The notes beneath the pieces were generated by a model, which had not been told where the DNA came from, made no database searches, and saw nothing but the letters and a program-made list of their open reading frames with translations. Shown here piece after piece: positions 9,585 to 18,569 of a DNA stretch of 64,000 nucleotides. The translations under genes and the position numbers were made by a program. Positions within the stretch are counted from its first letter, which is position 1, and every line of letters starts with the position of its first letter. Where the stretch lies: the NCBI RefSeq assembly GCF_015209595.1, contig NZ_JADEYS010000001.1, forward strand, positions 429,820-493,819, given 5' to 3'. Source of the stretch: Pontibacterium sinense. GTDB lineage: Bacteria > Pseudomonadota > Gammaproteobacteria > Pseudomonadales > Balneatricaceae.

Positions 9585-10451
9585 ATGATTGAAGAACAGC
9601 AGCGTCACCAATATCTGGAAGCGCTCGGTATCTCCAGCTGGCTACCGCGTGCAGAGTTGCCCGCTGCCGCGCCAACACCTGATTGGGTGTGGGATTTCAG
9701 TTATCCTGCACCTGACATCCCCTTTGCGGATACGAATACCGCGAATGCTGATACAGCAACGAAACCTTCTGTTTCAGCGGATCCTGCTGCTGCGCGTGCC
9801 AGTCTGACGCGAAGTTTTGCTTCAGGGCCGAAACCCGAAGTCAAAGAAGCGCTTTGGCGTGAGAAAAAAGCACCGCTTAAGGCGACGCAACCTGAAGAAG
9901 TATCCCCGCCTGAGAATGATGATGCGGTCGCTATTGAGGCGGCAACGCAAACTCCAAAACGTCCACAGCCTCGTTTTAAGCTAGCACTGGCTCGTTTTGG
10001 ACGTGCGCTGCTGGTGGATAGTTTACCGCCACAGTCACAGAACGACTTTTCTCCCTCTCATCAGGCGTTGGCTGGGGCAATTGTACGCAGCGTGTGTAGT
10101 GCAGAACAGCCGTTACAAGGCTCGCCTTTCTTGTTGCCCTGGCCGATGTTTGCCAGTCCAACCTTGCCTCAGGGATATGATGAAGCACTGCAAACCGTGC
10201 AGCATAAACTGGATCGCTTACTGGCAGATGGTGGTGTCGATGTCGTTCTGCTGATGGGTGAAAGCGCGGCCCGGATGGTATTGGAACGTGAAGAGGAATT
10301 GGCAGAACTAAGCGGTATTCTGTTTAGCGTGCGGGCGGATATTAAAGCGCTAGCAACTCACAGTCTGACAGAAGCGATGCAAGTACCCGGAATAAAACCG
10401 GTCATCTGGCAGCAATTACAGCCGTTATTAAAGCACTTACAAAATGGCTGA
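9585..10451 (+). CDS. holD: HolD-like DNA polymerase III psi subunit candidate
   Basis: A 288-residue protein without an obvious enzymatic motif. The N-terminal segment EALGISSWLPR resembles the start of E. coli HolD (QQLGITQW), the part that binds the clamp-loader collar. It is followed by a low-complexity Pro/Ala/Thr/Glu-rich linker at about 50-130 and an alpha/beta domain (about 130-285) like the psi fold. The gene sits directly before rimI and overlaps it by 8 bp, as holD does in E. coli; Pseudomonas has a similar long protein there. It is far longer than E. coli psi (137) because of the linker. ATG 9585 is preferred over ATG 9567 because AGGAG lies 8 bases before it. The function is from synteny plus weak similarity. 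Confidence 0.55.
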   Translation: MIEEQQRHQYLEALGISSWLPRAELPAAAPTPDWVWDFSYPAPDIPFADTNTANADTATKPSVSADPAAARASLTRSFASGPKPEVKEALWREKKAPLKATQPEEVSPPENDDAVAIEAATQTPKRPQPRFKLALARFGRALLVDSLPPQSQNDFSPSHQALAGAIVRSVCSAEQPLQGSPFLLPWPMFASPTLPQGYDEALQTVQHKLDRLLADGGVDVVLLMGESAARMVLEREEELAELSGILFSVRADIKALATHSLTEAMQVPGIKPVIWQQLQPLLKHLQNG

Positions 10452-10905
10452 TACATTTGCCGATGTTGAGTTACGTCGTTTACAACCCGAGCACCTGGCT
10501 GAATGGTTGCTGATCGAAAAGGCAACTTTTCCTGATCCCTGGAGCGAGCCTCAGTTGGCGGGATTCCTTGAGAAAACGCGCTATCAGTGTTTTGGTCTGT
10601 TTCAGTTGAACCGTTTGCTGGCGTTTTGCGTATTTACTACAGTGCTGGATGAAGCTGAGCTGCTGCAGATTGCCGTAACACCCGCAGAACAAGGGCGGCG
10701 TCTGGCAAATCAGTTGTTTTTGTTAGCGGCCGAGAAGCTGGAGGCAGAGAATATTCATCGTATCCTGCTGGAGGTGAGGGTATCCAATACCCCTGCTGTG
10801 CAGCTGTACAAACGTCTTGGGTTTTCCGAAGACGGAGTGCGCAAAGGATACTATCCCACCACTGCGGGTCGAGAAGATGCCTTGCTGATGAGTTTCAGCT
10901 TCTGA
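10444..10905 (+). CDS. rimI: Ribosomal protein S18 alanine N-acetyltransferase
   Basis: A 153-residue GNAT acetyltransferase that acetylates the N-terminal alanine of ribosomal protein S18. The acetyl-CoA-binding loop reads QGRRLANQL, followed by LLEVRVSNTPAVQLYKRLGF, the RimI signature, and a C-terminal YYPTTAGREDALLM. Length is standard. It overlaps the upstream holD-like gene by 8 bp, implying translational coupling. Confidence 0.93.
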   Translation: MADTFADVELRRLQPEHLAEWLLIEKATFPDPWSEPQLAGFLEKTRYQCFGLFQLNRLLAFCVFTTVLDEAELLQIAVTPAEQGRRLANQLFLLAAEKLEAENIHRILLEVRVSNTPAVQLYKRLGFSEDGVRKGYYPTTAGREDALLMSFSF

Positions 10906-10913
10906 TTCGAGGG

Positions 10914-10927
10914 CTGATTCAAATCAA
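10914..10927 (+). promoter_or_regulatory. FNR/Anr-like box upstream of the CbiM-like gene
   Basis: CTGAT-TCAA-ATCAA matches the FNR consensus TTGAT-N4-ATCAA at 9 of 10 half-site bases. A -10-like TATACT lies at 10967-10972, which would put the box centre near -60, the usual class I activator position. Only sequence resemblance supports this; the -35 (TTGCCG, 19-bp spacer) is weak, as expected for an activated promoter. Confidence 0.4.
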
Positions 10928-11029
10928 GCTTCCAGTGATGTTTGCCGCTATCTTTCCGGCAGTCGTTATACTGCATGTGAAAAGACACAATTCCCACTGA
11001 TACTGATCTTTCTCTACGGGACCCCAATC

Positions 11030-11698
11030 ATGAGTATCTCTGTTGGCCTGCTGAGTGGCTACTGGTTCTGGCTTAGTCTGCTGATTTACTTGCCTGTGCT
11101 CGGGTTTGCGATATACCGCGTGCCTTGGGGGGTATTGAAGTCAAACCGTCGTTTGCAGCACTTTTTTCTGGGAGCAATGGTGTTCCTGATGGTGATGTGG
11201 AGTATGCGGGCGGGTATTTCACCGGGTCTGGGTATTCACTTTCTGGGTGTCACGGCATTAACACTGATTTTTGGCTGGGACCTGGCCATTGTCGCCGGTA
11301 CGGTTGCGCTGCTTGGGATGATTCTGGTGGGGCGCGAAGGTTGGGACAGTTTACCGATCAATGCGGTATGTTCCGTATTGTTACCGGTGATGGTGACAAT
11401 GCTGGTACTTAAGGTTGTTGAGGCTAAGCTCACCAAGAATTTTTTTGTGTATCTTTTTCTCTGTGGCTTTTTTGGCGCAGGGATTGCTGCTGCATCATCG
11501 GGGCTGGCGACTGGCCTGTTACTATGGCTGGATGACGTATACAGCTGGAGTAAAATTAATCATGAATACGTACGCTATCTGCCGTTGATCATGTTCCCCG
11601 AAGGGTTGATGAACGGCATCATCCTCACTGGAATGCTGGTCTTTCATCCTGACTGGGTACGTACTTTCGATGCAAAGATCTATATCGATGATCAGTAA
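11030..11698 (+). CDS. CbiM-like integral membrane protein (ECF permease family), metal-site N-terminus missing
   Basis: A 222-residue polytopic protein with about six hydrophobic helices. GIHFLGVTALTLIFGWDLAIV (about 66-86) and the FPEGLMNGIILTGML segment near 190-205 resemble the CbiM/NikM family of energy-coupling-factor transporters. Canonical members start with Met-His and use His2 and the N-terminal amine to bind Co or Ni; here the start is MSIS, so that site is absent. No CbiN, CbiQ or ATPase gene is near. It converges on the redox two-component genes and has an FNR-like box upstream. A metal transport role is therefore doubtful and the function is unknown. Confidence 0.6.
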   Translation: MSISVGLLSGYWFWLSLLIYLPVLGFAIYRVPWGVLKSNRRLQHFFLGAMVFLMVMWSMRAGISPGLGIHFLGVTALTLIFGWDLAIVAGTVALLGMILVGREGWDSLPINAVCSVLLPVMVTMLVLKVVEAKLTKNFFVYLFLCGFFGAGIAAASSGLATGLLLWLDDVYSWSKINHEYVRYLPLIMFPEGLMNGIILTGMLVFHPDWVRTFDAKIYIDDQ

Positions 11699-11712
11699 GA
11701 GAGCGTTTCCGG

Positions 11713-12255
11713 TTACTGCTTGACGGGACGCTTGGATAGCTTGCGTTGCAGCGTACGGCGGTGCATACCCAATGCGCGGGCTGTTGCTGAGACATTACCG
11801 TCATGTTCTGCCAATATCTTCTGAATATGCTCCCATTCCAATCGGTTCACAGACATCGGCTGTTGGGTGACTTCCATATCAGGGTCAGCCTGTTGCTTGC
11901 CCAGTGCCGCCAATATTTCATCCGCATCAGCAGGTTTTGGCAGATAGTTGGTTGCCCCTAGCTTGATCGCTTCCACCGCGGTGGTGATGCTCGCGTAGCC
12001 GGTCAGTACCAGAATGAGCATATTGCCGTTGGCTGCCCGCAAACTCGGAATTAATGTCAGCCCCGAAGCGGTATCCATTTTCAGATCCACTGTAGCTAGA
12101 TCGGGTATCCCTTGTGTCAGAGAGGCCTCGGCTTCTTCAACGCTATGAGCAACTGATACCTCCAGCCCGCGACGTTTCATGGCGCGGGCGAGAATACGGG
12201 TGAATGTTGGATCATCGTCGACAATCAGCAGAGACTTCCCAGCTAGTTCAGTCAT
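11713..12255 (-). CDS. regA: Redox response regulator, RegA/PrrA/RoxR family
   Basis: A 180-residue two-domain regulator. The receiver domain (about 7-115) has the acidic pocket DDD at 13-15, phospho-acceptor D57, T85 and K107. A proline-containing linker leads to a Fis-type helix-turn-helix (ILAEHDGNVSATARALGMHRRTLQRKL). Size and layout are those of RegA/ActR/PrrA/RoxR, global redox regulators of respiration, carbon and nitrogen genes. It overlaps the kinase gene by 8 bp on the same strand, so the two are coupled. Confidence 0.92.
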   Translation of the reverse strand: MTELAGKSLLIVDDDPTFTRILARAMKRRGLEVSVAHSVEEAEASLTQGIPDLATVDLKMDTASGLTLIPSLRAANGNMLILVLTGYASITTAVEAIKLGATNYLPKPADADEILAALGKQQADPDMEVTQQPMSVNRLEWEHIQKILAEHDGNVSATARALGMHRRTLQRKLSKRPVKQ

Positions 12256-13501
12256 CCAGTTGGCTCCTTGGAATAATCACTTCCGTCAAAGTGCCACCAT
12301 CGGGGTGGTTGTACAGGCGCACACTACCATCATAGCGTGCCAGTGTGGTTGCAGTAAGAAACAGACCAATGCCTAAACCTCGGCCTTTGGTGGTCACGAA
12401 AGGTTTGCCCAGATTGTCATGCGCTTCCAGTGACAGTCCGGGTCCCTGATCGTGGATGAGCAGAGTGATATCGTTAGTGTCCCAGCTAAGATTGATGGCG
12501 ATATTTTTTGGCTGCGCATCGGCTGCGTTGTTCAGCAGGTTCAAAATTGACTGGCGTAGGGATGTGCTGTTTCTTATATCCGGTACAGTGCCTTCCGTGT
12601 CGATTTCAAGGTTAAAGGTGACCTCCGGGCGTTGGATGCTCCACTGTTCGATAACGTCATCCAGTATGTCGCTGAAGTTCTCTTCTCTCTGGCTGGACTG
12701 CTCTTCCTGAACGGAGCGGGCAAACTGCTGCAGGCGATCGCTACAGGCATCAATCTGCTGCCGCATCAGCGCCAGATCTTCCATGAGCTCAGGGTCTTCG
12801 TGATGTTCGGCCTGCAGTTCGCTGACCAGAACCCTGAGAGTGCTCAGCGGTGTTCCTAGTTCATGGGCGGTTCCGGCTGCCATCGTTGCCAGTGATAGCA
12901 GTTGCTGATCGTTAATACGTTTCTCCCGTTCTTCTTCCAGCCGCTCCTGCTGGCGATGCATCGATTGACGCATACGGACGATAAACCAGGTGACAACGCC
13001 TACTGTCAGGATGAAGTTTATCCACATGCCGGTGATATGCAGGTCGAACAGGCTTAGCAGGGCGTGCTGGTGGCGCGATTCAGCTTCGATAATGGGGATG
13101 AAGTAAAACAGTAACGAGCTATAGATACCAACAACCAGGCCACCCATGATCAGGCTCAGGCGCTGTGAAAGCGTGGCTGTACAGATAATTAAGGGGACCA
13201 GCAGCAGAAAGATAAAAGGGTTGGTGGCACCACCAGTCTGGAACAGCAGGCAGCCATAGAGCACAACATCGGCAACCAACTGGGTAAAAAACTCCGGTTC
13301 AGTCACCGGCCAGTCCGAGCGTAGACGGGCGTATGTTGCTACGTTAAGCAACGTTAGTGCTGCCAGTGTCGACGCCAGAATCCAAACATTGAGTGAGGCC
13401 TGCAGAACGTAAAGAGCGAAAAGTATCGCGGCGCTTTGTCCGAACAGGGTGACAGTGCGGATGTAGGTGAGCTGCAGAAGGTTGTTGTGATGGTTAGCCA
13501 T
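12248..13501 (-). CDS. regB: Redox sensor histidine kinase, RegB/PrrB/RoxS family
   Basis: A 417-residue membrane kinase. About six N-terminal helices (to about 175) contain GGATNPF at 90-96, matching the ubiquinone-binding heptapeptide GGxxNPF of RegB. The dimerization box is GTAHELGTPLSTL with phospho-acceptor H213. C253 lies where RegB has its redox-active cysteine (inference from position after the H-box). The ATPase domain shows NLLNNAADA (N-box), DQGPGL (G1) and GRGLGIGLF (G2). It likely senses quinone pool and thiol state and phosphorylates the downstream RegA. It is divergent from prfC across 223 bp. Confidence 0.93.
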   Translation of the reverse strand: MANHHNNLLQLTYIRTVTLFGQSAAILFALYVLQASLNVWILASTLAALTLLNVATYARLRSDWPVTEPEFFTQLVADVVLYGCLLFQTGGATNPFIFLLLVPLIICTATLSQRLSLIMGGLVVGIYSSLLFYFIPIIEAESRHQHALLSLFDLHITGMWINFILTVGVVTWFIVRMRQSMHRQQERLEEEREKRINDQQLLSLATMAAGTAHELGTPLSTLRVLVSELQAEHHEDPELMEDLALMRQQIDACSDRLQQFARSVQEEQSSQREENFSDILDDVIEQWSIQRPEVTFNLEIDTEGTVPDIRNSTSLRQSILNLLNNAADAQPKNIAINLSWDTNDITLLIHDQGPGLSLEAHDNLGKPFVTTKGRGLGIGLFLTATTLARYDGSVRLYNHPDGGTLTEVIIPRSQLDD

Positions 13502-13724
13502 GGGGGCAGATTATACCCGACGAATACTCAAAACGAGCAGGGCAAAATGTCGCAGGGGCTTAATTGCCGTTGGCTTTAAAACAGGTATAGGGCACGTATA
13601 ACGGTTTTTCCCGTAACTTTGATTGAGTCCTTTAGCCAGATCGGCGAAAATACCGTCCATCTCATTTCAATTATGCACCCGGGTTGTGAAATGCCCGACT
13701 GCATCAGTCAGAAGAAATCGTTTA

Positions 13725-15305
13725 ATGTCACATGTTGCTCAGCAAGTCGGCAAACGCCGGACTTTTGCGATCATATCGCACCCGGATGCGGGTAAAACCA
13801 CCATCACCGAAAAACTGTTGTTGTTCGGAAACCTGATCCAGACTGCGGGTACGGTTAAAGGCAAAAAAAGCGACCGCCATGCAACGTCTGACTGGATGTC
13901 CATGGAGCAGGAGCGTGGTATTTCGATCACCTCCTCCGTGATGCAGTTTCCATACAAAGAACGCATGGTTAACTTGCTGGATACACCGGGACACGAGGAT
14001 TTCTCCGAGGATACTTACCGTACACTCACCGCTGTCGACAGTGCGCTGATGGTGGTGGATGGAGCAAAGGGTGTCGAGGACCGGACCATCAAACTGATGG
14101 ACGTGTGTCGTTTGCGCGATACGCCGATCTTCTCCTTCGTGAACAAGATGGACCGCGATATTCGTGATCCGATTGATCTGCTGGATGAGATTGAAGCTGT
14201 ACTGAAAATCGAAGCTGCCCCGATTACGTGGCCGATCGATATGGGTAAGAGCTTTAAGGGTGTATACAACCTTTACACCGATACCATCCATGTATTCCAG
14301 CCGGGCAAAGGGCATACCATCCCTGAAGATGTTCAGATTCAGGGGATTGAGTCGGCAGAAGCCAAAGAGTTGTTGGGCAATATCTACGACGATTATCTGG
14401 AAGAGATTGAGCTGGTACGTGGTGCAACCCATGAGTTTGATCGGGATGCCTTTTTGGCGGGCACTCTGACACCCGTGTACTTCGGTACGGCGTTGGCAAA
14501 CTTTGGCGTACGCGAGATGCTGGATGGCTTTGTTGAGTGGGCTCCTGCACCGATCAGTCGTCAGACTGTGGGCCGTACTGTTGAAGCGGAAGAGGAAAAG
14601 TTCTCTGGTTTCATCTTTAAAATTCAGGCCAATATGGACCCGAAACATCGTGACCGTATTGCCTTCATGCGTATCTGCTCCGGTAAATACAGTCGTGGTA
14701 TGAAGATGAAACATACCCGCATCAACAAGGATGTGAAGATTGCCGATGCGGTGACCTTTGTTGCCGGTGATCGGGAAAACGTCGAAGAGGCGTGGTCTGG
14801 TGACATTATCGGTTTGCATAACCACGGTACGATCCAGATTGGTGATACGTTTACCGAAGGTGAAGCACTGAAATTCACCGGTATTCCACACTTTGCGCCG
14901 GAAATTTTCCGTCGGGTGCGTCCTATCGACCCGTTGAAGATGAAGCAGTTGCAGAAAGGTTTGCAGCAGCTGTCTGAAGAGGGCGCGGTACAGCTGTTTA
15001 TGCCAGAGAAGAATAATGATCTGGTGCTGGGCGCTGTGGGTCAGCTGCAGTTTGATGTGGTTATGTTCCGCCTCAAGGACGAGTACAAAGTGGATTGTGT
15101 GTACGAAGCCGTCAACGTGAACACGGCCCGTTGGGTGGAGTGTGACGACGAGAAAATGCTGGCGGACTTTAAGCGCAAAGCTTATGACAACATCGGCTAC
15201 GATGGCGCTGGCTTGCTGACCTATCTCGCACCGACGCGTGTCAACCTGAGTCTGACTCAGGAGCGTTGGCCGGATGTGATGTTCCGCGCTACACGCGAAC
15301 ACTGA
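13725..15305 (+). CDS. prfC: Peptide chain release factor 3
   Basis: A 526-residue translational GTPase that recycles RF1/RF2 after peptide release. G1 reads [12 protein letters not shown]3 [12 protein letters not shown] and G4 NKMDRD; domains II and III follow. The length matches E. coli RF3 (529). The frame is open 34 codons further upstream to a TTG, but that extension lacks family features. ATG 13725 follows AGAAGAAA at good spacing and starts [20 protein letters not shown] as in the family, so it is chosen. A strong terminator follows at 15330. Confidence 0.97.
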   Translation: MSHVAQQVGKRRTFAIISHPDAGKTTITEKLLLFGNLIQTAGTVKGKKSDRHATSDWMSMEQERGISITSSVMQFPYKERMVNLLDTPGHEDFSEDTYRTLTAVDSALMVVDGAKGVEDRTIKLMDVCRLRDTPIFSFVNKMDRDIRDPIDLLDEIEAVLKIEAAPITWPIDMGKSFKGVYNLYTDTIHVFQPGKGHTIPEDVQIQGIESAEAKELLGNIYDDYLEEIELVRGATHEFDRDAFLAGTLTPVYFGTALANFGVREMLDGFVEWAPAPISRQTVGRTVEAEEEKFSGFIFKIQANMDPKHRDRIAFMRICSGKYSRGMKMKHTRINKDVKIADAVTFVAGDRENVEEAWSGDIIGLHNHGTIQIGDTFTEGEALKFTGIPHFAPEIFRRVRPIDPLKMKQLQKGLQQLSEEGAVQLFMPEKNNDLVLGAVGQLQFDVVMFRLKDEYKVDCVYEAVNVNTARWVECDDEKMLADFKRKAYDNIGYDGAGLLTYLAPTRVNLSLTQERWPDVMFRATREH

Positions 15306-15329
15306 TCCCCCGTACGTTAAGGTCTTTCT

Positions 15330-15367
15330 AAAAAGCCCGCTTTCAGATCTCTGTTAGCGGGCTTTTT
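15330..15367 (+). terminator. Intrinsic terminator after prfC
   Basis: A 12-bp perfect stem AAAAAGCCCGCT/AGCGGGCTTTTT around a 14-base loop, ending in five T. It lies between prfC and the tatD gene. Confidence 0.85.
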
Positions 15368-15381
15368 GCTATTATCGGGTC

Positions 15382-16149
15382 ATGAGTATTCAACTGATTG
15401 ATACGCACTGTCATCTGGACTTTGCGGTGTTCGATGGCTGGCGTGACCAGCTGTTGGCTGATGCCCGGTCGGACAATGTCACTGACTTTGTGGTTCCTGG
15501 TGTAACGGCTGATGCTTGGCCTGGATTGCTGGCGACCTGTGATGCAGAAGGGCTCTACCCTGCATTGGGTTTGCATCCATGCTTTTTGGATCAGCATAAG
15601 GCCGCAGATCTGACTCAACTGGAGGAGCTGTTGTCCTTTAAGCCCGTGGCTGCAGTGGGTGAGATCGGGCTGGATTTCTTTATAGCGAACCTGAATCAGG
15701 AAAAGCAGATCGAGTTGTTCACACGGCAGCTGGAGATGGCCAATCATTTTCAGTTGCCGGTATTGCTGCATGTACGCAAAGCCCATGATCAGGTATTGAA
15801 ACTACTGCGTCAGTTTAAGTTGGAGCGGGGTGGGATTGTTCATGCGTATTCCGGCAGCGAACAACAGGCTCAGCAATATATCGAGCTGGGGTTTAAGTTA
15901 GGCATGGGGGGGAGTCTCACCTACGATCGGGCGAAAAAGTTACGCAGGATAGCGATGCATCTTCCGCTGGATGCATTTGTACTGGAAACAGATTCGCCGG
16001 ATATCCCGTTGGCGGGGTACCGTGGTGAACCCAATCAGCCGAGGCGGGTACGTGAGGTGGCTGAGGTGTTTGCTGAGTTACGCGGCATCAGTCTTGAAGA
16101 GCTGGCGCAATGCACCTCGGCAACCGCACGAAAATTGCTACGACTCTGA
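15382..16149 (+). CDS. TatD-family metal-dependent hydrolase (3'-5' exonuclease type)
   Basis: A 255-residue TIM-barrel amidohydrolase-like enzyme. The metal-binding DTHCHLD opens the protein, GEIGLDF supplies the conserved glutamate, HVRKAH the next histidine pair, and ETDSPDIPL the C-terminal aspartate. TatD relatives act as 3'-5' exonucleases in DNA repair and RNA turnover; which paralogue this is (TatD, YcfH or YjjV) is not certain, though the short length and position after prfC resemble YjjV. It is convergent with a small lipoprotein gene 10 bp away. Confidence 0.85.
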   Translation: MSIQLIDTHCHLDFAVFDGWRDQLLADARSDNVTDFVVPGVTADAWPGLLATCDAEGLYPALGLHPCFLDQHKAADLTQLEELLSFKPVAAVGEIGLDFFIANLNQEKQIELFTRQLEMANHFQLPVLLHVRKAHDQVLKLLRQFKLERGGIVHAYSGSEQQAQQYIELGFKLGMGGSLTYDRAKKLRRIAMHLPLDAFVLETDSPDIPLAGYRGEPNQPRRVREVAEVFAELRGISLEELAQCTSATARKLLRL

Positions 16150-16159
16150 ATATTCGCTG

Positions 16160-16555
16160 TCAGCGGAAATTCCTTCCGTTTGACTCATAGAGATCATATT
16201 GCTCCCGTTCCAGGTGGTACCAAACGCTGTTGGTAGCCTTGTTTCTTGGTATCAGGTAGCTAAAGTCGCTGGTCTGTTTGACTTCGTATTGTTTGCCCGG
16301 AGGGGCTAACATCAGCTTAACTAGCTGTCGTACATTCCAGCTTTCAGAGGTCGACGGTAGTTGATATGCACGAGCGATTTGGTGCTCATTGTGGGAAGGA
16401 TATATCAGTTCCAAATTGAGACAGTTACTGTTGCCGGAATAGCAGAGCTGGGTGCGATCCAGATTCAGCGTGTAATAGCCGGGTTCGGAGGTCATATTTG
16501 ATGTGCAGCCGACCAGAGCAAACAGGCCAGCTACGAGAGGTATTCGCATGTTCAT
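16160..16555 (-). CDS. Small predicted lipoprotein of unknown function
   Basis: A 131-residue protein with a signal peptide ending in the lipobox LVGC (Cys17). The residue after the cysteine is Thr, so outer-membrane sorting is expected. The mature part is hydrophilic, with no family that I recognise. ATG 16555 and an ATG two codons later are both possible. A GGGG/CCCC hairpin lies in the leader (16571-16588). It is downstream of fabY on the same strand but separated by a terminator-like stem. Confidence 0.65.
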   Translation of the reverse strand: MNMRIPLVAGLFALVGCTSNMTSEPGYYTLNLDRTQLCYSGNSNCLNLELIYPSHNEHQIARAYQLPSTSESWNVRQLVKLMLAPPGKQYEVKQTSDFSYLIPRNKATNSVWYHLEREQYDLYESNGRNFR

Positions 16556-16570
16556 GGTGTTCTGCCGATT

Positions 16571-16588
16571 TTTGGGGGATACCCCAAA
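16571..16588. repeat. Short hairpin in the lipoprotein leader
   Basis: TTTGGGG and CCCCAAA pair around a GATA loop, 16 bp upstream of the lipoprotein ATG. It lacks a good T-run on either strand, so it could be a weak terminator for read-through from fabY or a leader structure. Confidence 0.4.
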
Positions 16589-16622
16589 TTGGACTGCGGC
16601 AAATGCGAATAGTTTTGACGGA

Positions 16623-16649
16623 ATGAACAGCCTTGTTCAGGCTGTTCAT
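16623..16649 (-). terminator. Terminator-like stem after fabY
   Basis: A 10-bp perfect inverted repeat, ATGAACAGCC/GGCTGTTCAT with a 7-base loop, starting 9 bp past the fabY stop. The T-run is poor, so efficiency is uncertain. Confidence 0.55.
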
Positions 16650-16658
16650 AGTCGGGTG

Positions 16659-18569
16659 TCAGCAGAGGTCTTTGTAAGGATTTTCGACGGCCAGATCCAC
16701 AGGGTTCTCGTATCCTGGCAGACGGATCTCTTTATCCGTGATCTGCAGGTCATCACCGCCAAGTACGTTGTGATCGTAGAGGTAGATCGGGCGAGCGGTA
16801 CCTTTAGTTGCTTCTTCATCGTACGCTGCCGCGACAGCACTCACCTGTTCACGTTTCTTCAGGTAGGCAGTCATAGCGCTGTCGCCATATCGGCGACGCA
16901 GCATATTCTCGGCGATATGTGGACCCAGCACTGGGGCAGATGCGTTATTACCACCAAATCCCTTAGAGTTCAGTAGAACGCTGTCCATACCTTGAGCACC
17001 GACTTCGATATGCTGATTGCTTAGCTGCAGGTTACTCTGGTGGATATCGTCGGCGAATGCGGGCGTAGTTAAAATGCCCGGAATATAGCCGTAAGCCCAT
17101 GTTCCTAGTGATGTGCTCAGCTGATCACCGCCAGCGGTGCCCTGAGAGTGGCCCAGGTACGATTTTATCGCCGCAACAGGCCAGCTTTCGACGCCAAATG
17201 CTTTTGCGGTTTCATTAATGACATGAGATTCAGTGACGCGGTTCTGAGGCGTACTGGTTCCGTGCGCCTGTACAAAGCTACGTTGCTGCAGGGATTCTTC
17301 GCCCAGCATTTCACGTACCATCGAAGCGGCTTTGCCGAGCGTGATGTAGTTACCCACACCCGGTGCGGAGATTGATTTCTTGTGTCCATCGGCGTTGACG
17401 AAAACATCAGGTACAACACCGTAAACCTGTGCGCCCAGCTCCATGGCCAGATCGTCGCTCATCAACAGAGCAAATTGGCTGGATTCACCCATTGTGAAGC
17501 CGCAGTTCTGCCCAAATGGTCGGCAGGCACGACGATAGTCTTCGTCTGATAGGGATGAGAGTCCATCCAGGGCTAGCAGGTCTTTGTCTTCAGCCAGTGC
17601 GCCCATCACGCGGAAGCCTTCAATGACTTCAGGTGTAACGGGTGCATCACTGCCACCAACCAGTACAACTTTGCGCCGACCAGAGCGAATATCGTTCACG
17701 GCACTGCGCAGGTTGTAGAGGAATGTTGCACATGCACCGAGTGCACCACCGGTAACGCCCACGCTACCCAGTACGTATGCGTTCACAAAGTCGGCTGGCA
17801 TCTGGGCATAACCCAAAGGCATCTGCTTGGACGTGGTACGTTTACCCAGTGCCGGGTATTTTGTCAGACCACCAAAGCCAAAGTCGTCCAGCTGGCCGAT
17901 GGAATTGCTGGCATAGACACCCACTTGGTCAGGAGATACCTTGGCTGCGATCTGTTCAAACGGGATGCCGCTGGAGCGTAATGCATCAGATGCACCGAAT
18001 ACGGTCATCTGAAGATTGCGCGGGTGGTTACGGGATTGATAAAGTTTGCCCGGTTCAAAGCCTGTGGGTAGCTGTCCCGCTGCTTTGACCTGTGCTTCTT
18101 TGGTATCCGGGAAAATAACGTCCAGAGATTCTGACACTACAATGTCAAACACGCCGGGTGCCGACTCCGTGACCTGCCAGTTGGCGGGAACATTGGTTGG
18201 CATCTGACGTTTGCGAAGCTGGAATCGAAGTTCGCCTTCGCTGCATTTCATCTTTGCCGGTTTGTTAAACATCACTTCGTTGACGTCAAACCAGTCCGGA
18301 TGGATTTTTCGGATCAGCGTATTATCCAGTACCTGTTGCCCAACGGATGCCAGAAGATCCTGTATAGAAAGTGTTTCACCTGCACTGTTTTTGTAATGGC
18401 CATCTTCATAACTGGCCAGTCCAGTCAGTGTTGCCAATCCAATAAGGGTTGTCTCTCGGCTTTGGGTATCCAGCTTGTCAATAATCAGGCGTCGATAAGC
18501 GTGATGAAATGATGCGCGACCCGCAGGGTTGATACCACCAAAACCTACGATGAGAGGCAGCTGAGACAA
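16659..18569 (-). CDS. fabY: FabY-type beta-ketoacyl-ACP synthase
   Basis: A 636-residue ketoacyl synthase resembling P. aeruginosa FabY (PA5174, 634 residues), which condenses acetyl-CoA with malonyl-ACP to start fatty acid synthesis. The Cys-His-His catalytic triad is C280 (GACATF), H436 (QAHGTSTP) and H474 (YLGHSQGTAGG). The family opening SQLPLIVGFGG is at the very N-terminus. The frame is open back to GTG 18626, but the TTG at 18569 has a perfect AAGGAG six bases upstream (18576-18581) and gives the family N-terminus, so it is chosen. It sits alone between terminator-like stems. Confidence 0.87.
   Translation of the reverse strand: MSQLPLIVGFGGINPAGRASFHHAYRRLIIDKLDTQSRETTLIGLATLTGLASYEDGHYKNSAGETLSIQDLLASVGQQVLDNTLIRKIHPDWFDVNEVMFNKPAKMKCSEGELRFQLRKRQMPTNVPANWQVTESAPGVFDIVVSESLDVIFPDTKEAQVKAAGQLPTGFEPGKLYQSRNHPRNLQMTVFGASDALRSSGIPFEQIAAKVSPDQVGVYASNSIGQLDDFGFGGLTKYPALGKRTTSKQMPLGYAQMPADFVNAYVLGSVGVTGGALGACATFLYNLRSAVNDIRSGRRKVVLVGGSDAPVTPEVIEGFRVMGALAEDKDLLALDGLSSLSDEDYRRACRPFGQNCGFTMGESSQFALLMSDDLAMELGAQVYGVVPDVFVNADGHKKSISAPGVGNYITLGKAASMVREMLGEESLQQRSFVQAHGTSTPQNRVTESHVINETAKAFGVESWPVAAIKSYLGHSQGTAGGDQLSTSLGTWAYGYIPGILTTPAFADDIHQSNLQLSNQHIEVGAQGMDSVLLNSKGFGGNNASAPVLGPHIAENMLRRRYGDSAMTAYLKKREQVSAVAAAYDEEATKGTARPIYLYDHNVLGGDDLQITDKEIRLPGYENPVDLAVENPYKDLC

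Noticed and set aside
13623..13724. N-terminal 34-codon extension of prfC
   Set aside because: Starts at TTG without a site and is not like the family; ATG 13725 has a good one.
13728..15302. A 524-codon open frame antisense to prfC
   Set aside because: It mirrors the codon pattern of prfC, is rich in His, Gln and Val typical of antisense shadows, and has no ribosome site or family features.
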